Assembly: GCF_029531655.1 (NCBI RefSeq)
Contig: NZ_JANRMI010000002.1
Span: 558,001 to 622,000, forward strand
From: Bdellovibrio svalbardensis
GTDB lineage: Bacteria > Bdellovibrionota > Bdellovibrionia > Bdellovibrionales > Bdellovibrionaceae
Direction: 5' to 3'
DNA: 64,000 nucleotides
How positions within the stretch are numbered: position 1 is the first letter of the stretch; each line of letters opens with the position of its first letter. The translations under genes and the position numbers were made by a program. The notes under the pieces were generated by a model, which was given only the letters and a program-made list of their open reading frames with translations, did no database searches and had not been told where the DNA came from. Below are positions 26,508 through 34,880 of the stretch, piece by piece.

Positions 26508-26816
26508 ATGAGAATCAGGCAGGTAGGGTTTTCTTCAAGATTGAAGGCCCATAGAAAAATACTAACGTTGGAAACTTTGAAGTTCATTGCGGAGTTTCGT
26601 AAAGACGGCGATGCGCGGCTTGCAGCTTTTCGTTCTGGGGTTCCTGAAAACTATGCTTCCAAACAAGGTCAATGGCTGAAGAAGCATCCCATTGTGCTGG
26701 CTTCTCATGAAGCGGAGCTGGATGAACGGGAGCTTTTAAAGCTTCACAAAGCTATTGCCGAGATTGACCGGCAAATGGAGATTTGCAAAGAACTGTTGGG
26801 GCTGGAAGATTTCTAG
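26508..26816 (+). CDS. orphan terminase-small-subunit-like DNA-binding protein
   Basis: A 102-residue protein. The pattern LKFIAEFRKDGDARLAAFRSG, then a short turn, then YASKQGQWLKKHP resembles the N-terminal helix-turn-helix of phage terminase small subunits (TxxAxxxAGxS...A..G..LL..P). A charged C-terminal helix (AELDERELLKLHKAIAEID) may oligomerise. No large terminase or other phage gene is near. AGGAAGAG precedes the ATG. It may be a domesticated DNA-binding protein. The family call is by motif only. Confidence 0.5.
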   Translation: MRIRQVGFSSRLKAHRKILTLETLKFIAEFRKDGDARLAAFRSGVPENYASKQGQWLKKHPIVLASHEAELDERELLKLHKAIAEIDRQMEICKELLGLEDF

Positions 26817-26827
26817 CTGGCTGTATC

Positions 26828-27031
26828 CTAGTAATGAGGCGGCTTTTCGCCTGCGGGTCCAATTTCTTCGCCCGTTACATTGCCTTCACGGATGCGTTTT
26901 ACCAAAGATGACAGAATCGCTTCTAATTGGTCTATCTTTTTCTGCTGCTGATACATGACCTGATGAAGCTCTTCTAAAAGAACCTCTTGTTGAAGTATTT
27001 TCGTTTCAATATCAATAAAGCGTTTTTCCAT
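26828..27031 (-). CDS. slyX: SlyX family protein
   Basis: This 67-residue coiled-coil protein has the SlyX layout: a helix starting MEKRFIDIETKILQQE, then QQQKKIDQLEAIL, then a flexible tail ending in the family signature PPHY. SlyX is a short cytoplasmic protein found next to fkpA/slyD-type genes in many bacteria, and its function is unclear. Here it is convergent with the terminase-like gene, with an 11-base gap. Length and signature make the assignment firm. Confidence 0.9.
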   Translation of the reverse strand: MEKRFIDIETKILQQEVLLEELHQVMYQQQKKIDQLEAILSSLVKRIREGNVTGEEIGPAGEKPPHY

Positions 27032-27174
27032 ATTTTCCGTTTTCCGCAGAAGATTTGTGAGGCAGCATTTATTCCCATTTTTGTCAGGAATTGTAAATAC
27101 TAATTATAGTTATCTTTGCCTGAAGATAAGTTCTTCATTCATAATTTTAGTCAATTCCCCGGATGGAGGAGCTG

Positions 27175-29004
27175 ATGTGGAAATTTGGCCTATTTCTTTT
27201 AGTGCTCGGTTTTTCATTCGCCACTCGGGCGAAAGCTGAAGGTGACCAGGCATTCACTAAGCCTCTCTTTTTTTTGGTAGATGATTCCCAGGTGCGAATT
27301 CAAAATCCTGTCGTGCAGTATGATCTGGAAACTGATCATGGCAACTCACTCATGCTGGGGCCTCTGCAGTTCACCAATGAGTCTCTAAAAGTGCAAATTG
27401 AGGAGGATATCTTAAGAGTCTCCTGGGACACCCGTTTCGTCGCAGAAGGCGAGTTGTCGATAGTAGACACCTCCGGGAAAGTGCTGTGGCGGGTGAGAGC
27501 TAACAGAAATAGTTCTGGCGAAGGTTTGTGGAAGTTCCAGGGCTGGAGAGGTGACCAGGGCCCACGTTGGAAGAGTGGTGATCATTTGCGGTTTTGTTTG
27601 AGGGCAGATTTTCCTAAGGGATTTTCATCGATATGCACTCAGGGCTATGGCGTTGAAGTTTCAGAGGCGAAGCTTCGTCCGGAATATCTCAAGGGCGCTG
27701 TCGTTCCCCGGGTGATAGTTTTGAACGAAGAAAAAATGAACCTGAAGGGAGCTGTCGAAGTCACCACAGAAAAGCCAATACATTTTTTGGCGACAATCAA
27801 ATCCGGCGCAACCTATGAGTTTTTATCTGAAGTGCAAAGGTTGGATTTAAAGGATATTATCGAAAGTGAGAAGAAGGATTTTGTCTCTATAAAGGGGCGC
27901 GGGGCTATTCCTTTAGATAAGGAAGCCAAGGTCATTCCAGGCATTGAATACGGGGCGGTTACGAAGGCTCTGGGGTTTGAGCGTACTATTGCAGAGCCTA
28001 AACCATTATGGCAGGTGGATCTTCCGATTAGAGATGCGAGGCTGCCCGTGCCAGGCACGGCGGGGGGAGTGTTTGTTTATCCTTTGGAAATTCAATCTTA
28101 TCCACGCTCTAAAGATCGTTTATTTATTCATCGCGACTCTTTAAGCGGGACTTATCGGGACAAGGATAAGATCTTGGTGAAGGTGTCCAAGGACATCCAA
28201 GTGCCAAATCTGAAGGCGGTTGATGTAACAAATCACTCAATCCTGAGGCAGTGGCAATTTTCAGCGGGCAACAGATTTGAAGAAAATTATCCAGAGCTGC
28301 TCGTTCAGGATGGTCAACAAAGTCATAAAGCCTATCTTGAAGTCTACCGTGGGGCTCCTGGTGAAATCAGTTTGCGATTGAGTGGAATTAACTCCTCAGA
28401 AGGCGAGAGTTCATTGGTGGGAGAGGCGCATTTGTCCTATTGGTTTAATGATCTATTGGATTGGCAGAACTATTGGTTTTCAAAGCAAAGATGGGGTGTT
28501 TCCGCCAAGTACTTTGTGGCTCTATCAAAGCTGGCCGTGGAGGTTGGAGGTGGTCCGACCCAGCAAGTTGATTTGACGTCCTTGCAGTTGGATATGCGCT
28601 ATCGTTTTTCACCAGGGTTATGGGAGCGAGACGAAACTGTCGGTGCGATTTTGGCCTATGAGGGATTGATGCTCGGTGATGCCAAAGTTAAAAAAGCAGG
28701 GGCGGGGCTTTTTTGGGCTCGTTCAATGCCACGGGCGATTGATGGGTTGTTGAACAAAATTTCTTTTCTGAATCATCCGAAGTTTGTCGACATGGAGTAC
28801 ATTCAGTTTTTTAACGCTTTGGATTCGGGGACTTCGGTAGGTTCAGATTTTGTAGTGAATTTTCATGGCAAAGTTATGTGGGCACCCGAGTTGTTTGGTG
28901 AGGCTGGATTCGGAATTAAAAGTTACTCTTTCACCAATGCGAATGGATCGGGAGCCTCCCTGGATACTTTCTATTTAACTTTAGGTATGGGGTATAACTT
29001 CTAG
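27175..29004 (+). CDS. large outer-membrane beta-barrel protein, unknown
   Basis: The protein has 609 residues and a signal peptide (1-20, cleavage near ATRAKA). The first half is beta-rich and globular. The second half has amphipathic strands and the last stretch FYLTLGMGYNF ends in Phe, as outer-membrane barrels do. The ATG at 27175 was chosen over the ATG at 27163 because GGAGGA lies at 27165-27170. No family is recognised. The stop overlaps the stop of the convergent copper-binding gene by four bases. Confidence 0.62.
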   Translation: MWKFGLFLLVLGFSFATRAKAEGDQAFTKPLFFLVDDSQVRIQNPVVQYDLETDHGNSLMLGPLQFTNESLKVQIEEDILRVSWDTRFVAEGELSIVDTSGKVLWRVRANRNSSGEGLWKFQGWRGDQGPRWKSGDHLRFCLRADFPKGFSSICTQGYGVEVSEAKLRPEYLKGAVVPRVIVLNEEKMNLKGAVEVTTEKPIHFLATIKSGATYEFLSEVQRLDLKDIIESEKKDFVSIKGRGAIPLDKEAKVIPGIEYGAVTKALGFERTIAEPKPLWQVDLPIRDARLPVPGTAGGVFVYPLEIQSYPRSKDRLFIHRDSLSGTYRDKDKILVKVSKDIQVPNLKAVDVTNHSILRQWQFSAGNRFEENYPELLVQDGQQSHKAYLEVYRGAPGEISLRLSGINSSEGESSLVGEAHLSYWFNDLLDWQNYWFSKQRWGVSAKYFVALSKLAVEVGGGPTQQVDLTSLQLDMRYRFSPGLWERDETVGAILAYEGLMLGDAKVKKAGAGLFWARSMPRAIDGLLNKISFLNHPKFVDMEYIQFFNALDSGTSVGSDFVVNFHGKVMWAPELFGEAGFGIKSYSFTNANGSGASLDTFYLTLGMGYNF

Positions 29005-29387
29005 TGAACTAACATTCTATTACAGCTTTCGGCGGTCTTGCGACAGATCTCTGCGCCTTCGACCATGATCGCGTCGTTTTTGGAGAGGGCATCGCAGTCC
29101 GCGGCACAGGCCGTACTAACTTCAGCAGAAAGACGGCAGAGGTCATGATAGAATTCTGAATCTAAAGTCATCAGTTTTGCGTTGGTTTCACAAATGATCG
29201 AACAGACGTGCAGAATATTGATATGCTCCGACGTGGCATGTTCCCCTCCAACATCCAGGCAGTGGGGAATTAATTGGAGACAGAGACGTGAGCATTCCGT
29301 GCAGTTGTCGATACAGTCCTGGAGAATCGAATTCGCTTGTTCTAACTGATTGTCGCCTTGCCCAGGGGATAGTTTATCTTCAGACAT
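29001..29387 (-). CDS. four-helix-bundle copper-storage-like protein (Csp/DUF326)
   Basis: This 128-residue protein has no signal peptide. It carries about thirteen Cys spaced along four predicted helices (CIDNCTECSRLC, HVCSIICE, DLCRL, ACAADCD, ICRKTAESC), the pattern of Csp proteins that store many Cu(I) ions inside a bundle. Lack of a leader suggests a cytosolic Csp3-type role. GGAGGG precedes the ATG. Copper-handling partners are not adjacent, but other possible metal proteins lie within 20 kb. Confidence 0.85.
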   Translation of the reverse strand: MSEDKLSPGQGDNQLEQANSILQDCIDNCTECSRLCLQLIPHCLDVGGEHATSEHINILHVCSIICETNAKLMTLDSEFYHDLCRLSAEVSTACAADCDALSKNDAIMVEGAEICRKTAESCNRMLVH

Positions 29388-29549
29388 TACGCCCTCCCGA
29401 TAAGATACCTTTTAAGGGTAAAAGGGCTGTTAATAAGTGCAAGCTTTCGGGTTTTGTTTTGTGGAGACTCATTAGAGGTGGACAATTGCGGTGGACAAAG
29501 GGAATCTTTGTGCATTAGGTATGTGTAAATCAGCATATAAAGGACTTCT

Positions 29550-29810
29550 ATGAATCAGGAAGAAAATCAGCCGCCCGTAGAAATTCAAAAAGACAACTTA
29601 AGCGCTGAGGCTCTTGAAGGAATTATTGAGTCTTATATTTTGCGGGAAGGAACGGACTATGGCGTTCAAGAGGTTTCTTTCGATAAAAAGAAAGAACAGA
29701 TTGCTCGTCAAATTGATAAAAAAGAAATCCGCATTGTCTTTGATTTTAATACCGAGTCAGTCACATTGATGACCAGCTATGAATGGTTGAAGTTAAATAA
29801 AAAATCCTAA
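29550..29810 (+). CDS. yheU: YheU family protein (UPF0270)
   Basis: An 86-residue protein. The core LSAEALEGIIESYILREGTDYG, followed by a Lys-rich helix and a strand pair ending in a VTLMTSYEW-like stretch, matches YheU/UPF0270. The function of this family is unknown. It is a few residues longer than the E. coli form at the N-terminus. AAGGAC precedes the ATG. It stands alone, with 83 bases to the STAS-like gene. Confidence 0.85.
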   Translation: MNQEENQPPVEIQKDNLSAEALEGIIESYILREGTDYGVQEVSFDKKKEQIARQIDKKEIRIVFDFNTESVTLMTSYEWLKLNKKS

Positions 29811-29893
29811 AATGTCCGCATGAATTTCCGGGTCTGGGTTTGTTGGAAAAATTAGAAATCTGATAATCAACATGGTAGCTTCGAAGTACCAAT

Positions 29894-30379
29894 ATGCCTC
29901 TAAAAATAAATACAGTCCTTATTGATGAAACCGTTGTTCTGACTTTGCAGGGAAGTCTGAATGAATACTCTTCAGAACTCCAGGAAATTGAAGTTCACGC
30001 ATCCTTTGATCTGAGTTTGGATTTAAGATATTTAACCGCCATCAACTCCATTGGAATCCGTAACTTTCAAAAATGGATTAATAAGATACAATCTAAAAGG
30101 ATCATTTTCCTTCGTTGTCCCAGAAGCTTTGTTCATCAACTGAACCTGGTTCATGGCTTTTTACCCGAGAGATCTGAAATCAGAAGCTTTTATGTGACCT
30201 ACTATTCCGAAGCCACTGGGGCGGAAGTTGAGAAGCTTTTCATTCGTGGTATCGACTATGATGTGATCGATGGGCAGTTTATGCTGAATGCAACTGAAGT
30301 ACGTGATGCCTATGGGAATTTGATGGAGCTTGATGATATCAAGGGACAGTACTTCAAGTTTTTAAGTTATTATAAATAA
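29894..30379 (+). CDS. STAS-domain-like protein
   Basis: A 161-residue cytoplasmic protein. The first 100 residues follow the STAS plan (strand TVVLTLQGSLNE, then LDLRYLTAINSIGIRNFQKWI, where a Ser sits at the usual phosphorylation position, then IIFLRCP). The last 60 residues are an extra domain of unknown type. STAS proteins commonly act as anti-sigma-factor antagonists. No kinase or phosphatase partner is adjacent. The ribosome site is weak. A clean terminator follows. Confidence 0.65.
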   Translation: MPLKINTVLIDETVVLTLQGSLNEYSSELQEIEVHASFDLSLDLRYLTAINSIGIRNFQKWINKIQSKRIIFLRCPRSFVHQLNLVHGFLPERSEIRSFYVTYYSEATGAEVEKLFIRGIDYDVIDGQFMLNATEVRDAYGNLMELDDIKGQYFKFLSYYK

Positions 30380-30403
30380 GGGAGTCAGCGGACTCCCTTA
30401 TTT
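30374..30403. terminator. bidirectional rho-independent terminator
   Basis: AAATAAGGGAGTC, an AGCG loop and its exact complement end in a T-rich run. The hairpin sits between the convergent STAS-like and TTHB210-like genes. Confidence 0.8.
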
Positions 30404-30409
30404 AATATT

Positions 30410-31150
30410 TCACATTTCTAGCTGAGAAAAATGTCTGATTTCAACTGAGATAATATCTTGAACACAGTCGTAGCTGACCATATATCGAGAGGGATAGTAC
30501 CCACTCTTGGCAACTTTATTTGGCATAGGAACATCGGCGTCAACTGAACCATGATTAAGCAGGAATTCCCTTGTGATCATGGGTTCTACGAAATTAACCT
30601 GTCCATTGTAGAAGCCATAAATGAAAGTTGAAGTGAACGGCTGTCCGTGAAATTCAGGGGAGCGAGTGTCAAACCAGTGCCATCCCATCATAGGAACGCC
30701 TGCCGGAGTTGGAGCGTAATATTGAGGTAGATAGTCAGGGGCTGGTTGTTTCATGCAAGGAGCCTCGTCGTCACCGGTACAAGTGATTTTCATGCGATCC
30801 TCATTCGACATCATATAGAAGTGAAAATCGAAATGAGGGGCGCCGTAAATTTCCTGAGGTTCGTGTCCATGGGGGTTCCAATTGAGTAGAACATGTTCGT
30901 AAGGAGGCAGTTTGTAAGCTTCGGGCAGTGAAAGAACATAGGCGTATTCGTGCTCTGTGTCTGGAAGTCCGTCAAGAGCCCCGCCGGTAAGAGAAACTCC
31001 CAAAGACACGGGTTTTTTGTCCCGATCGACTTCGATATAGGTGCGGAAAAGACCTTTGCCGACGGCAACGCCGCTTCCCCAGTACCGTGTGTTTGCGTAA
31101 GTAAGAGCGCTAAATAAACTGAGCCCAATAACAAGTGCGAAAAACTTCAT
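30410..31150 (-). CDS. exported TTHB210-like (DUF5602) protein
   Basis: A 246-residue protein with a signal peptide (1-19, ending TYA). The mature part has PHFDFHFYM, GWHWFDTRSPEFHGQPFT and TFIYGFYNGQVNFVEPMIT, the conserved blocks of the TTHB210-like/DUF5602 family. The family is rich in His and may bind metal; its role is unknown. The ATG at 31150 was chosen because it opens the signal peptide and has GGAGAG upstream. It stands alone. Confidence 0.75.
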   Translation of the reverse strand: MKFFALVIGLSLFSALTYANTRYWGSGVAVGKGLFRTYIEVDRDKKPVSLGVSLTGGALDGLPDTEHEYAYVLSLPEAYKLPPYEHVLLNWNPHGHEPQEIYGAPHFDFHFYMMSNEDRMKITCTGDDEAPCMKQPAPDYLPQYYAPTPAGVPMMGWHWFDTRSPEFHGQPFTSTFIYGFYNGQVNFVEPMITREFLLNHGSVDADVPMPNKVAKSGYYPSRYMVSYDCVQDIISVEIRHFSQLEM

Positions 31151-31304
31151 GAATCTCTCCTTGTGTAAATATCTCCGTGGGGAGATATGCTGACGATTTC
31201 TTTTGATCACTAGAATCGCGTAAATAGACAAGGATGCAAAAATAATTGAGAGGATATTGGAAATTACAAATTCTTAGTTCTGAAACTTGTTGAAGGGCGA
31301 TCGT

Positions 31305-31796
31305 TTAGCTGAGGATGCCGACCTGAACGAGGTGAGGTGATAGCAGTCTGACAATTTCTTGCGGGTTGATCTCGACAAGGAAGCCTCTTTTTCCCCCATT
31401 GATATAGATTTTTTGTAGATCTAAAATTGTTTTTTCCATGTAAACCGGCATCTTCTTTTTGGTTCCAAAAGGAGAAGTGCCGCCGACTTGATAGCCGGAG
31501 TGGCGATCTGCAACATCAGGTTTGCAGGGAGAAACGGTTTTTACTCCAATGTCTCTTGCCAGCTGCTTGGTGGAAACTTGCATATCTCCATGCATAAGTA
31601 TGATCAAGGGCTCTTTGTTCTCATTCTCCATAATCAGAGTTTTCACGACGGCATGTTCTGGAACACCCAATTCACGCGACGAGACGGAAGTGCCACCTTT
31701 TTCTTCATACTTAAAAAGATGAGGCGTGAAGGTGACTTTTTGATCTAGCAATTGGCGGATAGCCAGTGTCATTGGGTACTTTTCATTGTCAGTCAT
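31305..31796 (-). CDS. ybaK: YbaK/EbsC-type Cys-tRNA(Pro) deacylase
   Basis: A 163-residue cytoplasmic editing-domain protein that hydrolyses Cys-tRNA(Pro). Typical features are VKTLIMENENKEPLIILMHGDMQVS, KLAR-like and VTGY-like turns (here TKQLARDIGVK and GYQVGGTSPFG), and the closing INGGKRGFLVEINP. The ATG at 31796 lies within the stop region of the antiporter gene, overlapping it by eight bases; a TTG at 31817 is possible but less likely. The coupling to an antiporter has no known meaning. Confidence 0.9.
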   Translation of the reverse strand: MTDNEKYPMTLAIRQLLDQKVTFTPHLFKYEEKGGTSVSSRELGVPEHAVVKTLIMENENKEPLIILMHGDMQVSTKQLARDIGVKTVSPCKPDVADRHSGYQVGGTSPFGTKKKMPVYMEKTILDLQKIYINGGKRGFLVEINPQEIVRLLSPHLVQVGILS

Positions 31797-33591
31797 GGAG
31801 TTCTTTTCCTGGTTCAATATATGTTTTTTCAGAGTCTTCCTTCAAGACCTGTGCAAGCTGTTGCATTCCTTGGCGAGAAACGTCGAGGAATACTTTCTGG
31901 TCGAAGCGAACTTTGAATTGCTCCTGAAGCATCAACTCGTCATGCAGTCGGAAGCGTTCAATCATTTTTTCCGCTCTTGCTTTGGGTATTCCAAGATCAA
32001 TCAAAAGGTCTTGAGTCAGGCTTAAGCTGGAGTCTAAAGTCTCGCGACGAATGTGTTCAATTCCCAAGTCCATCAATTCAAAGACATGCTGACGGTTTCG
32101 GGCCCTGGCATAGACTTTCAGGTGAGGATACTCTTGGCGAACTGTTGTGGCGATTTGTGTCGCAACAGTCATGTCGTCCACCGCAATAATAAAATATTTT
32201 GCGCGGGCGGCTCCCGCTGATTGCAGCAGCTCTTTGCGGGAGGCATCTCCGTAATAGACCTGGTGACTAAAACGGCGCAGCAGTTCAATCTGCTCCGGGT
32301 CGTGGTCGATCGCTGTGAAGCCGATGTCTTGAGTTCTAAGAATACGTCCGAAGATTTGTCCAAAGCGACCAAATCCTGCAATGATAACAGGATTGTCGGC
32401 TTGGAAACGGTCATAGTTTTTCTCGCCAGGTGTGACCAAGCGACGTTGCTGGAAACGATCGTTAATCAAAATAATAAAAGGGCTGAGGATCATCGAAAGG
32501 GTGATGATCAAGGTCAGGATCTGCGTGCCCTCCAAAGAGAGGACTTTTGCGGTTTGCCCAACGCCAAGAATCACAAACGCGAATTCCCCGCCTTGAACCA
32601 GATAAACTGAAAGATTCTGTGAGGCATCTGCTTTCAGCTTCATGAAGCGCCCTACACCGTAGATGAGCAATCCCTTGATGCCCATGTAGAGAATCGTAAG
32701 GCAAACAATCAGGAGTGGCTTTTCCAGTATCAGTAAAAGATTGACCGACATGCCGACGGAAATAAAGAAGAGCCCCATAAGTAGTCCCTTGAAGGGTTCA
32801 AGGTCTGCTTCCAGTTCGTGGCGGTATTCTGATTCAGAAAGAAAGACTCCAGCTAAGAAGGCCCCGAGAGCCATCGACAGACCCGCTCTTTCCATGAGGT
32901 AAGCGACGCCAATGACAATGAGCAAGGTGACGCCAGTGAAAAGTTCCCGACTGCGCAGGGTAGCGACCTGTCTGAGGAAAGGCCCTAGGAGGGTTCGGCT
33001 AAAAATGGCAAAACCAGTGAAAGTAAAAAGAAAGGCGCCCCAATTCACATGCGGCATGCCGTCGATAATTTGCGGATTCAATGAAAGACTTGGGATGATC
33101 GCCAGAGCAGGGATGGCCGCCACGTCCTGCATGAGGAGTATGGCAAAGGAAGAACGACCGAATTCAGTGTTCAAAACTTTTCGTTCGCTCAAAGACTGCA
33201 AAGAAAAAGCCGTTGAAGAAAGGGAAAGTGCAAAACCCACAACCCAGCTGGCGGGCCAAGACAACCCGAAGAAATTCGCCAAAGCTGCAAAAGCCAAGGT
33301 ACAGAAGATGATCTGTAGCCCGCCAAAGCCCAATAGTGTCTTCTTCAGGGCCCATATTTTTTTGGGCTGCAATTCAAGGCCGATAAGAAATAAAAGAAAG
33401 ACGACGCCAAATTCAGATAGATTTTGAGTGTAAGTGTAGTCGGTGATGAGCCCGCTCAGTTGAGGGCCAATCAAAATTCCTGCTGTCAGATATCCTAAGA
33501 TGCTTCCTAGGCCCATTCGTTGAAATGCCCAAACAAGAACAACGGAGGAACCTAGGAATAAAATAACGTGAAGCAGGTGAGTGTGAGCCAT
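31789..33591 (-). CDS. CPA2-type cation/proton antiporter with TrkA-N domain (Kef-like)
   Basis: This 600-residue inner-membrane protein has 12-13 helices in residues 1-385, with the family motif EFGVVFLLFLIGLELQPK and later GGEFAFVILG. A cytoplasmic Rossmann domain (VIIAGFGRFGQIFGRIL at about 400) binds NAD(H) or a nucleotide. This is the KefB/KefC plan, for K+ or Na+ efflux in exchange for H+. The ATG at 33591 gives the usual short N-terminus; TTG at 33606 is the alternative. It is upstream of and coupled to ybaK. Confidence 0.9.
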   Translation of the reverse strand: MAHTHLLHVILFLGSSVVLVWAFQRMGLGSILGYLTAGILIGPQLSGLITDYTYTQNLSEFGVVFLLFLIGLELQPKKIWALKKTLLGFGGLQIIFCTLAFAALANFFGLSWPASWVVGFALSLSSTAFSLQSLSERKVLNTEFGRSSFAILLMQDVAAIPALAIIPSLSLNPQIIDGMPHVNWGAFLFTFTGFAIFSRTLLGPFLRQVATLRSRELFTGVTLLIVIGVAYLMERAGLSMALGAFLAGVFLSESEYRHELEADLEPFKGLLMGLFFISVGMSVNLLLILEKPLLIVCLTILYMGIKGLLIYGVGRFMKLKADASQNLSVYLVQGGEFAFVILGVGQTAKVLSLEGTQILTLIITLSMILSPFIILINDRFQQRRLVTPGEKNYDRFQADNPVIIAGFGRFGQIFGRILRTQDIGFTAIDHDPEQIELLRRFSHQVYYGDASRKELLQSAGAARAKYFIIAVDDMTVATQIATTVRQEYPHLKVYARARNRQHVFELMDLGIEHIRRETLDSSLSLTQDLLIDLGIPKARAEKMIERFRLHDELMLQEQFKVRFDQKVFLDVSRQGMQQLAQVLKEDSEKTYIEPGKELHD

Positions 33592-33649
33592 GACATAGCC
33601 TAGCAAGAGGGGTTATGAGTGGCAAAGCGTTTGTGTGAGGCAGATCAAC

Positions 33650-34630
33650 CTACAGGCCGACTTCCTTGAATGAGTTATTGATGACCGAGCATTCCATTGG
33701 AGACAACTGGTGAAGACATTCTCCAATCACTTCCCGGGCGTAATCCTGGAACTGTGAGTTCTCAGTGAGTCTTTCTGTCATCACAACATAAAATATCGGT
33801 GATGCTTTTGCCCAACCCAATTGTTGAACTATCAAAGCCGTTGCGCGGTTAGGAATTCCTGAAAGAGCATGAACTCCGCAGTTGTCATTTTTCATTGTGG
33901 GTCTGCAATCCTGTCCCAGGTCCGCAGGAATCTGCGACATATGCGCAGGTTGTGAGCTGAGGCCTCTTTCTGGGTGAAGCATGTCTCTGAGGGCAACAAC
34001 AGGGTAGCCGCGTTTATTGGAAGCCGCTGCTTTGAGGTCGTCGGAAATAATCGTCTCTCCAATAAGGAAGTCATCAGCCCCGCGCCCTGTTCTAACTTGA
34101 ACCATTTGACCGAAGAAGTCCGCCAAATGCTCATTCAAAGCACCACTTTGTCCCTCGTATTTAAGTTTGGAAGAGAATTGAACCACGGCGTGAGTGTATT
34201 CATGAGCGATTACGTCCACTGCGCCCGTGAACTTTTTAAGTCCATCGCTTTCGCCGCCCCCGAACAGAAACTTCTTTCCATCCCAGGCTGCATTTTGCTT
34301 GAGACCAAAAAGGTCAATCAGGTTTCCACCCAAGCGAACCACGGCTTCAACATTGCTGCCGCGTCCGTCGAAGGAATCGCGACCGAAGGTGTTCTTATAG
34401 AAGTCACGAGTGAGGGTGATGTTTTCATTCGCACGTTTCGCTTCGTCGCTGATAAAAAGTCTTTTCCAGATGGCTCCAACTCTTTGCCCATTGGTAAGGA
34501 CTCTGACGCCCTTGTTATCACCGATACCTGCGAGGGGGTTTAGTCCTGCATCGTAGATGATGACATCCCCAGCTTTGGCAGAGATTGAAACAAAAATGAG
34601 ACCAGCAGCTAACAAACGTGAAAATTTCAT
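33650..34630 (-). CDS. minimal secreted M4-type (thermolysin-like) metallopeptidase
   Basis: The protein has 326 residues with a signal peptide (1-20). The thermolysin zinc motif HEYTH is near residue 147, the third ligand Glu is in LNEHLADFFG, and the transition-state His is in NCGVHALSGIPNRA, so the active site is complete. There is no long propeptide or FTP/PepSY domain; mature M4 enzymes normally follow about 200 residues of pro-region. It should be an extracellular or periplasmic endopeptidase. It is a single gene, 58 bases from the Kef-like gene. Lack of a propeptide is the odd feature. Confidence 0.85.
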   Translation of the reverse strand: MKFSRLLAAGLIFVSISAKAGDVIIYDAGLNPLAGIGDNKGVRVLTNGQRVGAIWKRLFISDEAKRANENITLTRDFYKNTFGRDSFDGRGSNVEAVVRLGGNLIDLFGLKQNAAWDGKKFLFGGGESDGLKKFTGAVDVIAHEYTHAVVQFSSKLKYEGQSGALNEHLADFFGQMVQVRTGRGADDFLIGETIISDDLKAAASNKRGYPVVALRDMLHPERGLSSQPAHMSQIPADLGQDCRPTMKNDNCGVHALSGIPNRATALIVQQLGWAKASPIFYVVMTERLTENSQFQDYAREVIGECLHQLSPMECSVINNSFKEVGL

Positions 34631-34781
34631 GATCACCTCGAATGAAGACGGGTTCTAGCATAAATGTGAGAAAATCCACTAGTGAGGGGAACTAACATTG
34701 ATCTTTTTACCAAAGTGTCTAGTTCGTGGCCAGAAGAGCATTAGAGAAGCTCTTGGGGAGTGACCTATTACTGATCGGGCC

Positions 34782-34871
34782 ATGAAAGAATCTCCAGGCA
34801 GTCGAAAAGTTGTTTCGATTGGCGGTGGAAACACCTATGGTGGACGCGTTCGTGTTTATACAAATGACTAA
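34782..34871 (+). CDS. possible 29-residue upstream ORF
   Basis: An ATG at 34782 opens a 29-codon reading frame (SRKVVSIGGGNTYGGRVRV in its centre) that stops ten bases before the S1 protease start; its stop touches the protease's AAGGAG ribosome site. The composition looks protein-like. No clear ribosome site precedes it. It could be a leader peptide or chance. Confidence 0.25.
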   Translation: MKESPGSRKVVSIGGGNTYGGRVRVYTND

Positions 34872-34880
34872 GGAGAATCC

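Noticed and set aside
26508-26816. Prophage remnant
   Set aside because: No integrase, large terminase, capsid or tail genes are nearby, and flanking genes are ordinary chromosomal ones.
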